The position numbers and the translations under genes were made by a program. DNA of 64,000 bases from Spisula solida (taxonomy: Eukaryota > Mollusca > Bivalvia > Venerida > Mactridae), in assembly GCA_947247005.1 (NCBI GenBank), contig OX365957.1, positions 12,930,817-12,994,816 of the forward strand. Reading direction: 5' to 3'. Below the pieces are notes generated by a model. It worked only from the letters and a program-made list of their open reading frames with translations, searched no databases and was not told the DNA's origin. This document shows, one piece after another, positions 1 through 11,800 of the stretch. Numbering within the stretch: position 1 is the first letter of the stretch; each line of letters starts with the position of its first letter.

Positions 1-2084
1 TTTGACCCATGTTGAAAATCGCTTCATTTTGTCTGTCTTCTTATTTATCCTGACTGCTGACATATTCCATTATCGACTTCCGGTTACGGGTTTGAGATGT
101 CATACGAACATACGAAATTTACATTCTTTACCATCGGACACAATGCAGCTTATGCCAGATGGGCAAAGATTTGCTGACAGCTCATGTTGAGACTGTAGAG
201 GTCATTGCATTTTTACTCGTGAAACGAAATTTGAAGGTAGACACAAATGGCCGTCAAAAAGTGAATCATCAAGCAGAAACTTCTGAACGTTTGGATTGAT
301 ACGTGTCTTCCTCATAGATGTGTGGAACAACATCCTACACCACTTTATTATCCCGCTTATGAGGCAAAGACGCCTGATTTGAATAGCAGGTTACAGCCTT
401 TAAATACATTCCTAATTTTGTGAACTTGACATTGTCGATCAATACATTTCGTGGTTTGGTTTTGTGACCATCTAAACCTTGACTACAAAGAAATTTGCAC
501 ATCTTTGACTTCATGTATTGATTTCATCATATGTAAAATTTCAAGAGAATTGAAGCACCTTAACTGGCTTAAATTTATCAAAAACCCACAGTTGCGTTTT
601 TAAATCGGTTAAGTGTATTCAGTCCCTGCTCCATCACCTAATAGACATTTTTACTTTCTACACATACTACACTCATTACAAGTTATAAGTACACCAACAC
701 AGAAAATAGCGATATATGCAAATAGTGTATATTATTTGCTTCTAGCTTGAAATATTACACAATATTGAACTACCAAATGTATGATATTATGTTTATTTAA
801 AAGTTATGATGTTTAAACATCTTAGGAATTGTAAGTTGTTAAGTTGTTTATGTCTCCGTATCGTAAATGTGGTGTTTATTTCTTCACACATGCATGTCCA
901 TCGATCGGTTGGTTAGTAGACTAAATGTTTTCCAATCAATGACACCAGAACGGTCGGACCCAGAACCTTCAAACTTTAAGTGGAGGTTGTACATCATCAG
1001 TAGATGACCCCCATTGATTTAGAGGTCGCTATGGTTCAAAGGTCAAAATTACGGTGACCTTCGAATGCACAACGGTTTCTGACCCACAATGTAAGAATGG
1101 TTAGTCCTAAGATCGTAAAACTTTACAGGCTGATTGCTGATCATCTGGAGAATACATCTACAAATGTGTAGGTCAATTGGTGAAAGGTCAAGGTCGGGAT
1201 GGCTTTAAATATACATGACTATTCGGTTGTTATGAGACTGTCATGTTTTACAAACATATCTTGTTCTTTCTGTAATCGGAATTCTTCAGATTTTATGTTT
1301 TTGTGGTTTTGGTATTGTTGGACAGTGTGTAGTCAACATTTCAAGACATTGTACTGTACACAGTGTTGTGCACGTGCATTTTTCTGAATTTGCAGGGTTC
1401 ACGGTTCACTGCTCACACCAAGCCAAATACACATAATCCAATTATCGGATATTGTTGTTGTACTACTGGCATGAACATATACAAAAATGAACAACACAAT
1501 TATAAATTGGAACGGAGCGTTTATTGGATATTTGGTGCGCGAGTTTCTTCAATATCGAGGAGTTCTTGTTGTTCATATTGCAAATACCACCATGCCTTCT
1601 GGTGAGAGGAATGCCGCTTGAATGGTGGCAGATTATCTTGATCTCGTTATGCCTCCTATGAAAATGCTTGTAGGAGTTGTATGTGATACATTTGTAATTT
1701 AAGTATTACGAACGCCCTATTTCTGCAAGACATCTACATCGCTTTACATGGCTTTCACTTCAGTAGTCGATAATGTAACATTGGTATTGGTATTTCCAGC
1801 ACACTGGATACATGTTAACATTCCCCAACTTATCTATAAAGGAAAACATTCTGACAATCTCTGCAAGATTTTTCTTTTTAACAGTAAATAACGGTTCAAG
1901 CACCAGTTATATGGGAGTTGTACTTACGGTTGCGATGACTTTTGAATGTGCTTTTGCCATCAAGTTTCCATTGAGAGCACCAATTGTTTGTACAAAGTGG
2001 AAGGCAAATATTGTGACATGTTGGTTAGTGTTGTATGTTTGATTCAAATATTTACACTCTCTTAGTTTTTAAACAAGAGTTTAT
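1..2084. other. Intergenic DNA, no gene seen
   Basis: No coding exon is recognisable on either strand. The only structure is at about 930-1200, where AGGTCA-type hexamers (AAGGTCAAGGTC and relatives) recur, as in the Helitron-like arrays elsewhere in the window. This is probably a decayed relic of that family. The stretch lies beyond the 3' end of the minus-strand receptor gene. Confidence 0.4.
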
Positions 2085-2760
2085 TTGGCCCTAAAGCGCT
2101 CACCTAATGACCTAGTAGTTAAGGCAGAATCAGTATAGGTTATGGTATGACCTTAATAATACCCACTTTATGGCCAGGTTTTATAAAGGTGGGTTTTTCT
2201 TTGATGTGATCCGGTGACCTAGCTTTTGACCCCAGATGACCCAGTTACGATATCGACCTCAATTTTATAAAGACAAACATTGTGACCAAGTTTCGTAAAG
2301 ATTAGGTACAACATGTGATCTCTAGAGTGTTAAAAATGTTTCTCTTCAATGTGATCTTGTGACCTAGGCTTTTACCCTAGGTGACCCTGTTGTGGACTAG
2401 GTTTTATAGGGTTCACATTGTGACCAAGTTTCATTAAAATTATATAAAAGATATGACCTCTAGAGTGTTAACAAGGTTTTTTTTTATTTGACCTAGTGAC
2501 CAAGTTTTTGACCCCAGAAGACCCAGTTACGAACTTGACCTACATTTCATAGATACAAACATTGTGACCAAGTTTCAAATTAAGTGAAAACTGTGACTCT
2601 AGAGTGTAAACAGTCAAATTGTTGACGACGGACGGTGGACGACGGACGATGGATTGTGGACGGTGGACGACGGACGATGGATTGTGGACGGTGGATGACG
2701 GACGCCGGGCATAAGGCGATCACAATTGCTCACCTTGAGCACTTCGAGCTCGGTTGAGCT
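2085..2760 (+). repeat. ~145-bp-unit dispersed repeat array (first locus)
   Basis: Several diverged copies of a unit with the phrases 'gtgacctagtttttgacccc', 'gaccaagtttcataaagatt' and 'gtgacctctagagtgt' run in one direction. They end in a short GACGGACGATGG-type array (about 2625-2705) and a terminal segment rich in CTCACC/GAGCTC. The same unit and end module recur at 49.9-51.2 kb and, inverted, at 54.4-55.7 kb, so this is a dispersed mobile family with an internal tandem array. A Helitron-like ('pearl'-type) identity is inference. Confidence 0.6.
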
Positions 2761-4945
2761 AAAATGTACTAGTAACCTGAAGAAAGTCTTAAATATCTTA
2801 AGTTTGTGGAGTTGAACTTACAAATGAATTCCTTAAGGTATACGGGAGTAACGTGTGGCCAATTATGCAAATAATAATGTTGTTCATATCGTTTCTGGTC
2901 ATCATTGCAGCCAATGTGGTCATATCTAAAAGTGTTCGAGGCGCAAACCAACAGCTCATATGGACGAATACCGGAGGTTCATATAACGAACGAACAGTCA
3001 GAACGTCAAGCTCAAAGCAAATAACTAATGTATTGTTCTAATGTATAGTATGTGCATTATTATATACCAAAGTCAATAAGGTATTGGTTTCACTGCCGTT
3101 TTCTACAATTAAAAAATGACTAAAACCATAAAATTACAATGTTATGATATTGCAATGTTTGTATACAAGTGACAGACCTGAAAAAACGGACTGAAAAAAG
3201 TGACAAATCCAATTGTATCAAATTTATAATTTTTGATTCATATCGTGTAAAAGTAACAAACAAAATATAGATCACGAATACAACCCACATAAATTCAATG
3301 CCCTTGTACAACATAAATAACACTTAAAACGCTCAAACATTTACAAGTAAAATACGAATATTTTAATCTGTTTCTCGACCTTCTATCAAAATAATTAAAC
3401 AGCTGCGTGTTTTCTACATTTATAACCCCCGTTGTATGTTTGGATATGCGGGGAGTATGACGCTCGATGTGTAATACATGTACAAACATTTTGTAAAGGA
3501 GCGATATTGCAATTTTGCAAGCGGAAATATAATATCATTATATCCTTAACGCAATAACTTTGTGATAAAGCTGGGTTAGGATCAGATCAATATTTCCTAA
3601 TTATAATTGTTTATATAATCACAATATTGTACATGCAATAATACAAAACAATATATTGTATAATAGAAGAGGTAAAACAGGATAAACCAGTGAATAATAT
3701 ACACACAGGTGCGGCAGGACAGTGCGAGGTATTACATATAGAGTTTTAAAGTTTTTCAAGTTTTATTTACAAAATCGGCGACTTAAATATGCCTTTAGCC
3801 AATTTAGAACAATGTCATTCGAGCACGAAAATATGAGTCTGTCTGCAAGAAAACTTTTGACATAATGTATTTACTGTATGATATTTGGTTTTTGAAAAAG
3901 CTCTAAGAAAGATACATAACTGTCGATTCAATATTAAGTAATTTACCCATACAGCACCATACGTTTGCTTTAGATTGTCTTACTTTATTACTATGGTAAC
4001 GGTTTTTGGAAATCCACGCTGATTGAGAACAAACTAGTATTGCGTAGTTTACAGATAGTGATCGACGTTCGGGTAAAAAAAATAGAAAAGTATTGTAGAA
4101 CGTAGAAAAATACCGATAATATTCATAGATAATGTTAATCAGGACGGGGTGGTTTACAAGAATCCATCATGGGCTTCTACGTAAGATATAGAATATCTAT
4201 CACGAGTTGCTCATTCATAATTATATACACTTACATATAGATCTATCAATTTCATGAACGTTTAGTCAGCTTGCAAGCCTCTGGCGAGCTTAATCATATT
4301 TCAAGCTGTTCAGCTTATACTGATCATAAATTATGGCACTTGTTTATAACGCGAAAAAGAACATCATTCTGTTGAAGAAAAAATCCCGTTATATCATGGA
4401 AGTCCAACATAGCGTCATTTAGGAGATAACGTGACGTCATTTGAACGTTATACAATACTAAGTCAAGCGTAGTATAAGAAAATAACCTTATACAAGGAAA
4501 GTTACGTGGTAAAACAATAGAATTAAGATTGGAAGCACAATAAATAATCTCAAAGCATTTTGTCATGCGGCTGTACTTTCAGGATGCTTATGACCAGTTT
4601 CCTGGTTTAAACAATAAAGATTTAATCTTAATAATAATATAATTATATACAGTCAATTTTGATACGTGCATGCCATACTTATGATTTTCAAAACTTTTGT
4701 GAATTCGAAACTGTTAAAAAATTACACAGTATTGTATGTATCCATGTAACAGACGACTTCAATCATATGTAAACATTGTAACAATAACTTAGAATATAAC
4801 CTACATTATGAGCCAATGAAAACGCCGCATTTTCGCGGTTAAATGAAAATTTAATCATTAAAATTTTCTCTTAACAGACTTGACGTCATGCGTTGGCGCT
4901 AATTTCTATCGGCCAATCAGAATGCAGAATGTTATATTCTAAGTT
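2761..4945. other. Intergenic DNA, nothing recognised
   Basis: AT-rich sequence with only short chance open frames on both strands. I see no splice-flanked coding block, repeat array or RNA gene here. Confidence 0.4.
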
Positions 4946-5022
4946 AGTTAGAACATATTAAGTAAATTTTAATGACTAAAAAGGCCTTTTTAATCATTAA
5001 AATTTACTTAATATGTTCTAAC
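4946..5022. repeat. Near-perfect 77-bp palindrome
   Basis: Two arms of about 37 nt, rich in A and T, meet at a central GGCC (4983-4986) with a single mismatch between the arms (AATGACT versus AATCATT, read inverted). The structure can fold into a long hairpin. It lies about 620 bp beyond the receptor gene's stop codon, so it may fall in the transcribed 3' region. Confidence 0.75.
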
Positions 5023-5048
5023 TATAACTTAAAGATATAATTCACTGT

Positions 5049-5259
5049 ATAGTTCGCCGGGGATAACTCTAGCCTTATCAATAAACAAACAAAGCAAATT
5101 ATAAACAATTCACGGTCGACTGGCCGCCAGTTATTATTGTAGATTTAAAGAGTATTTCATTAAAAGTGTATATGCACAAGATTGAAAAAAAAAATGAATT
5201 TCGAAAATGTATTTATTTTTATTTGTAAACAAAGGCTAGTGTTATCTCCGGCGAACTAT
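5049..5259. mobile_element. Hairpin MITE, ~26-bp terminal inverted repeats
   Basis: The left end (5049-5074, beginning ATAGTTCGCCGG) matches the right end (5234-5259) in inverted orientation with two mismatches. The ~160-bp interior has no coding potential. The family is not identified; a TA-type target site is possible but not resolved. It sits 390-600 bp downstream of the receptor stop codon. Confidence 0.65.
5212..5223 (-). terminator. Candidate polyadenylation signals (two AATAAA on the minus strand)
   Basis: Two consecutive AATAAA hexamers read on the minus strand (5218-5223 and 5212-5217), about 425 bp after the receptor's TAA. They lie inside the hairpin MITE, so the transposon may supply the 3' end of the transcript. 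Use of this site is inference. Confidence 0.3.
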
Positions 5260-5645
5260 CCATACAAGTATCACAGATAAAGTTCTAAATATAGATATCC
5301 CATAATACTACAGTTTGAATATGGCGTGTAAACAGCATACATAAATATTGTAAGTGTATAGCTCTATAAAAACCTCTTTGTTTTACATGTGTGTGATAGT
5401 CAGGTATTCAGTAAACTGTACGACCCATTAAAATTACGTTTATCGTGCAAAATTTGCCTCGCTATTGTTTTGAACATGGATCATAAGTGTCTTATTCAAA
5501 GATGTAGTGTGCGTTGCATTAACTCGTCTTCTCCTGTCCCATCCATGCAACAAACTCTACGTTTCTGAATACAGGATCAACATGGTTGCCATCAAGTATT
5601 CATGAACAATGACAAAGCATAACGTCAGTTAACGCTGCGTCAGTT

Positions 5646-5892
5646 TTAAACATTTGTGTTGTTGTCAGCTTTAGAATAAATGGGTGGCAGTGGTTTTGGA
5701 TATACAATGGAATCAACTATATTGCTACCAACGGGAACAGGTGGCAGGCTTGCTTGTTTATTTCCAATAGCGTGTCTGTTGTATAGTTCTGTAGGTCCGT
5801 TTTGTAGTTCTGTATGTCCGTTGTGTACTTCTGAAGGTCCGTTTTGTAGTTCTGTGGGTCTGTTCCTCTCCACGTCTGTATCATCGGGGGGT
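5646..5892 (-). CDS. Receptor exon 10: cytoplasmic tail and stop
   Basis: The acceptor is a pyrimidine-rich tract ending TTTACAG before 5892, and the exon ends with TAA at 5646-5648. The first base completes an Arg codon begun by the 28-bp exon 9. The 81 residues start with a PPDD motif, then carry four 7-residue repeats (TELQNGP, SEVHNGH, TELQNGP, TELYNRH). A proline-rich end follows, with LPPVP, VYPKPLPP and IYSK stretches. PxxP cores could bind SH3 domains, and the tyrosines could be phosphorylation or sorting sites; this is inference from motifs only. The repeat is also visible at DNA level as a 21-bp period. Confidence 0.75.
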
Positions 5893-8800
5893 CTGTAAAT
5901 AGAAACAATAGAATGAATACTAGAATATTTCACTTTCAAAATAGGAGAATAACCATTTCAACGTTCGGCGCAATGTATCACCTTTTCAAACAATCATGTG
6001 ATATTCTAAATTAACGCCAAGTCAAACAACTAGGTCGAAGGGCAAGCCTTCAATAAGTATTATCCATGTGTATGACAAATCATGTCCCGCTCCGTACGAT
6101 GCATATAGTACAAAACATTTAGATGCATGTGTTTTGAAGTCGATCAGCATACCACGCATAACAAAGGCGCCTGAGGTATCATCAATTGACATTCCAGACA
6201 TTAGTCTTTGTATGTACATCAGCCTACATGTGGTGACATGATATTGTAGTGTTCTATTGACCAGTCAAAAACATGATAAAATACATCATTACATAGCGTG
6301 ATCTTAATCTCATTATGGAAATTAGTTAACTTTTGAATACGTTTTACCTGTTGGTCGACTCGGTATCCACTTTCGCTAAAATAGAAATAATAGCATTGTT
6401 ATTATTAAAGTGTAACATCTTTGATGATCGTAACATGTATGTACTCTCGATACGCTTTGAAATAAGAGAACTGCGACGAAACAATTCAATCACACATTCC
6501 TTTGAAGTAACGTGTATACTACTCAGACATGGGATAGTAAGATTGCTCTTGTGATAGGAATAATGCGAAGTCAAATAAGTAAGTATCTTTTCTCTGCAAA
6601 AGAATACACAGGCAGTCTCTGTAGTAATTACAAATCAAAGGGTTGCATCAGAATACTATTTTCAAAAAAGGTGTATATACAAAGTTGTAAGTTTCAAAGT
6701 TTATTCATAATTAATTCCAAACAAATCAATATAAGATTGTTTAGGTCAAAAATGGCACATGAACAAACACCATTATAAATACCAATGAACAATAAATGCA
6801 TATTCATGAATCCTGGTTACATATTTATAATTTGTGTACGTTGTTTTAATAAAGTAACATTATAATTGTAATGGGAGATTTCAACTCAAAAGTAGGCAAC
6901 AACAACACCAATATAGAACAAATAATGGCCAAACACGGATGTGGAATACTCAACAACAATGGTGAAAGATGAATTGAAATGTGTGCTAACAACATCCTAG
7001 TTATTGGAGGAACATTATTCCCACATCGCCTAATACACAAACTGACACGGAACTCACCCAATTGAAGGACACAAATCAAATAGATCACCTTATGATTAAT
7101 GGAGTGTGGAGAAGCACCTTACTTGATGACAAAGTTAAACGAGGAGCTGACGTAGGAAGTGATCACCATCTAGTCACAGCAACCATTAAGGTCAATCTAA
7201 GAAGCACAGGAAAGAAACCACCAGTTATAAAGTAATGTGATACAGAAAAGCTTAAAGACCCGAACATCAAGAACAATTTCATATTACGGTTAAAAACAGA
7301 TTCCAAGCACTTGAGAACTTGTCCGAAACAACTGAAGTGCAAGAAATCAACAACACATTGGAAAACGTCAAAACAATATATACGAACAGCAGTGAAGAAT
7401 GCTTAGGACCTAGATCTAATGGGAAAATGAAGAAATGGATTACATCTGATACAAAGAGTAAAAGACAAATACTAAAGCTGCGTTGAAGCTATGCTTAAAG
7501 CTGCGTGAAAGCTTGATCAAAGCAGCGTTAAAGCCGGTGGTATTGGCCCCCTAAAAGCGAAGCTTTAGTGTAGAAAAAATGCAGCTTCGCAAAAGCTATG
7601 GGTTTTTTTAAAACAAAACACAGCTCTTCACAATTTAAGCTGATTTTTTTTCAAACAAGCTTCGCTAAAGCTGCGCCTTTTTCAACAAAAAACGCGGCTC
7701 TTCGCTAAAGCTGCGTTTTTTTCAAACAAGCTTCGCCTTTTTCAACAAAAAACGCAGCACTTCGCTAAAGCTGCGCTTTTTTCAACAAAAAACGCAGCTC
7801 CTCGCTAAAGCTGTGTATTTTCAAACACGCTTTGCTAAAGCTGCGCCTTTTTCAACAAAAAGCGCAGCTCTTCGCTAAAGCTACGTTTTTTGAACAAGCT
7901 TTGCTAATGTTGTGGTTTTTCTAACAAGCTTACCTTTTTTCAACATGCAGCACCTTTGAAAGTAATGGTAAAAACTTTCTATATGTACAGCTGCATAAAG
8001 TAAGGGGAACAATTAAGTTGGTTATTAAATAATGGCGATTTAAGTTTATAGCTACGTTTTATTCTTCAATAGCTTTCGAAAAGATAAATTATTAAAATTT
8101 TTAAATGTATTTAAAGTGCATTTAAAGGTCAAATACGACAAAAATTACAATGTTAAATACAACAACGAATTTCCATAGATATATATCCTATAAAACACTT
8201 GGTGTATTTGTTTTCAGCATAATTTCAATACATAAGATGATTTTAAACGATCAAGTTGCGGATAAATAAAGGACAACGTTTTTGAGACCGTGTGACGTCA
8301 TCGATGCACACATGTAGAAATGTTCCACTTCAGATAAGTAAATTCCAGTGGCCACTATCGATTGTTTATGGATTAAATTCGTGATCAGTGACGGTAATGA
8401 CTATAATGTGCCGTGTTCTAAGCAATATATATGTTGTCATGTCGATCACATTTCTTCAATAATTAACAAACATAACGGCCACATACCGATTAGGACATTA
8501 CTGGCGCATGTCTTATTCAAAATGCCGCAGTCGGGCAGTAAATAACAGAAGCGCTTCAGGTGGTAAACGTCATGACCAGTTTATATATGATCTTGACATA
8601 TGTGTATAAAAATATACATTTTAAAACCACTTATTGAATATCTCCATACGGAATCATATCGAATGTTTACAGGAACCTTTATATTATCTGAGTTTTTATT
8701 TTGATACGTTACTGAATGACTTAACACAGCGGTCGGTAAATCATATAATATTATAAAGCTTGATGAATTATTAATAAAATATAATTAAATCGTTTCTTCA

Positions 8801-11800
8801 AGGGTAGGCCTAAATATGATTCGCGAGTCAGGGTTCGAGCCATGGAAATTTTGACGAGGGAATAAGTGTGCCGCGCAAGTCAGAATATAAATTCCATTTG
8901 TTTTATAAGAGAGTAAATTAATTTGGTAAATTCTTTCAACAACATCCAACATAGTAAAATCGTGCCTGAAATGTCGTAATTTGGAAATGAGTAATCTCAT
9001 TGCACATAAATAAAACGTTATCGGCGAAATAATGAGTTTTCTTTATTTCTTAATTGTTTACTGATAATTGATCATATTGTCATGTAGTGTATTTGGTATA
9101 CAACATATCATTCGCAGTCAAGCGACAGAGAAAACCCCCAATTATTAACAATTAATAATGTTGTGTTCATTCATATGAGTTGCGTGGCAACGCAATATTT
9201 TATTCACGCACAAACTTTTCAGCTTTTAAATCTTCCATTACACCGGCAAAACTAAGAATATGAACTTTACCGCATCTTAGTTATTTTCAAAACGTATCAA
9301 AGATTATTAAACTACATCTATTTGGTGATCTAATTGTGCGTTTCATGCACTCAACTGCTCATAACGGCTATAATGTCAATTTATGACTTGATTGATTGGC
9401 TGATACAAATTGTCTTGTAATAAAAGACACGCCCCTGCACCTGTGTGACCTGTCACCGCCAGCAACCCAGACATCGGACAGTCACATTGTGTGATCTTTA
9501 TATTCTTTGAACATGGAATAGACCGCGCGCTTTTTGCGGCACTTTCAACATCAACTATGTGTCGGTATTTCACTGATGATTATTCTTCAAATGGCAGCCG
9601 GTCTAAATTAGTTTGAAACATGTACATGATCTCGAATTTCTTTTGAATTGGCACGTCTTAAAGGTTATTTAGACCGACATTGTAGATATTTCAAACGCAA
9701 ATTAGGCACGTGTTTGAAATAGCATACACAAGTTATTTCGTGATCTGTAATGTTCAGGAATTAAATAATCGTTAATTGATCTATTACGTAATATATGTTA
9801 TATACCCTCTGTGCAAATCGCTATGTGCAAGTGTCATTGGACATGTATTCTCTGGAATTGACGATGATCGGCCCTTGTAAGGTCACATTTCGATTACAAC
9901 CTTATATTGAGCTACAAGTCTCGATTAATTAAAAATGCGATGTTTATCGTTATTCTCAGGATATCAATTTCAGAGCATTAATCATGGGCCTAGGTCACAC
10001 TGAGCATTCTATGCCTCGGCGATGTACTGGCGATGTAAATTAATGAGCTTCGTCAGGCACCGGGAACTGGTTCCTCGTGGCCGATGAGATTCGGGGAAGT
10101 CATGAAAAATTTGCAAATCGAGAGGAATCGTGACGAATCGGAGGGATCGGGAATCCAGATGTTTTCCCGACTTTTGTGCGTCAGTCCAACTGCATTGGGG
10201 ATATCTGGGGTAGGCATCCCCGCAGCAATGATCGGGGATGCTTCTCAAGTTCTGCGATAAAAACTTATTTCACGAGGATTCCCAGAGGATTCTCCGACAC
10301 AAGAATTTATTGATATGTAAATGATAGGCGACAAATTCTCACCCTTGGGATTTAGTCCCCAAATATTCGTTAGTACTTATCGAGGATGATTCGGGGTACC
10401 GGGAGGCATCAAGGGAACCCCCGATGTGTTCCCGTCGTTAAACGTCGATCCCATTGCGTCGGGGTTGTACTTCCAATGACACAGACAATTAGGAGCTTCG
10501 GGGAAAGGTTCTGCACTAGCATCGGGAGCATAGAGGAAATTGCTCATCGTCGATGAGGAAATCATCAGTGTGACCTAGGCATTGATACTAGAATGCAGTC
10601 ACTTCGTGTATGATCATTTAGATATTTGACAACCTTCCACGAATAGTCAGTTAATAAAATATTATTAACCATATAAGGCATGTTAAAACACATAAATGCA
10701 CAACTAAATAATATAATCTACATCGATTTAATTTACACTTTTTATACCTTCTTCTTCATCCAGTTTAGTATAGGTCCCACTCGAGATCAGGGGCAATATC
10801 GTACTGTTTATTGTTGGTTTGTCATAATGATATTAGTATAATGTTTCGCTACTAACAACACCATTTATATGACTCGCGTATTGTATTGTAATGTAATGAT
10901 CAAAGGATAGCTTATATCATATTAATTTCAATGCACTCTCCTATCAACGTGCATAAATATAGATTCGTACTATGTTATATATCTCAATATATTTCGATGT
11001 CCATACACTAAAAACAGACAGCCTAGGGCAGACACTTGTCAGTGAATTGCGGAAGTGTCTAGGCTGGTCAAATATATCATATACCATGTTAGTGGGGAGT
11101 TCAGTCAGTCAGTCAGTCAGTCGGAGTTGAGTTAGAGAGTTGAGAAGTGGAGTCGAGAGAGACCAGTTGGTGCGGGCCGTCAACAAGCGAGTAGCTTGGG
11201 CCGTAAGCATGGACAGTATGTTTATGAGTATGAAAAGTTGACTTATGCTGTGAACCTGAGAAGTACTATACTATGTTATGAACTGTGTAACAAACTAATA
11301 AAACCACTATACGAACACGAGCGTTACTGTCTTTACCAAATCATAAGGACTACGTAACAATTAATGGAGTCGTGACCAGAGATTTTGAGTATAAGTTCAA
11401 CGGAGAAGCTACAGGAAACGTACTGGACAGCACTTGATAGCCGTATATCCTGACGAAATTGGAACCTCGGAGTACATGTGAGTGACTTGGTTATTTTCTG
11501 TACGCTTAAAAATGGCAGATCAAAACATATGTAGAAATATTAAGAATTTATCAGATCAATTGGGAAATTATTGTACATCGCTAGGTAATAAATTGAACAA
11601 AATAGTACCAGAATTTAATGGGGAAAATAATAGAGAATTTAAATTTTGGATAAACTCAGTAGAGAAATATGCTTTTATTAACAATTTAAATGATGATGGC
11701 AAGAAAAAGATTTGTTTCCATACTTCTAGAGGGATTGTATCAAATTTTATTCAGGGTTATTTAAATGATGATCCGCAGTGTACATGGGCTGAATTATTAG

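Noticed and set aside
5680..5898. Plus-strand cysteine/serine-rich frame opposite the receptor tail
   Set aside because: Antisense shadow of the 21-bp repeat in exon 10; splice signals and phase support the minus strand.
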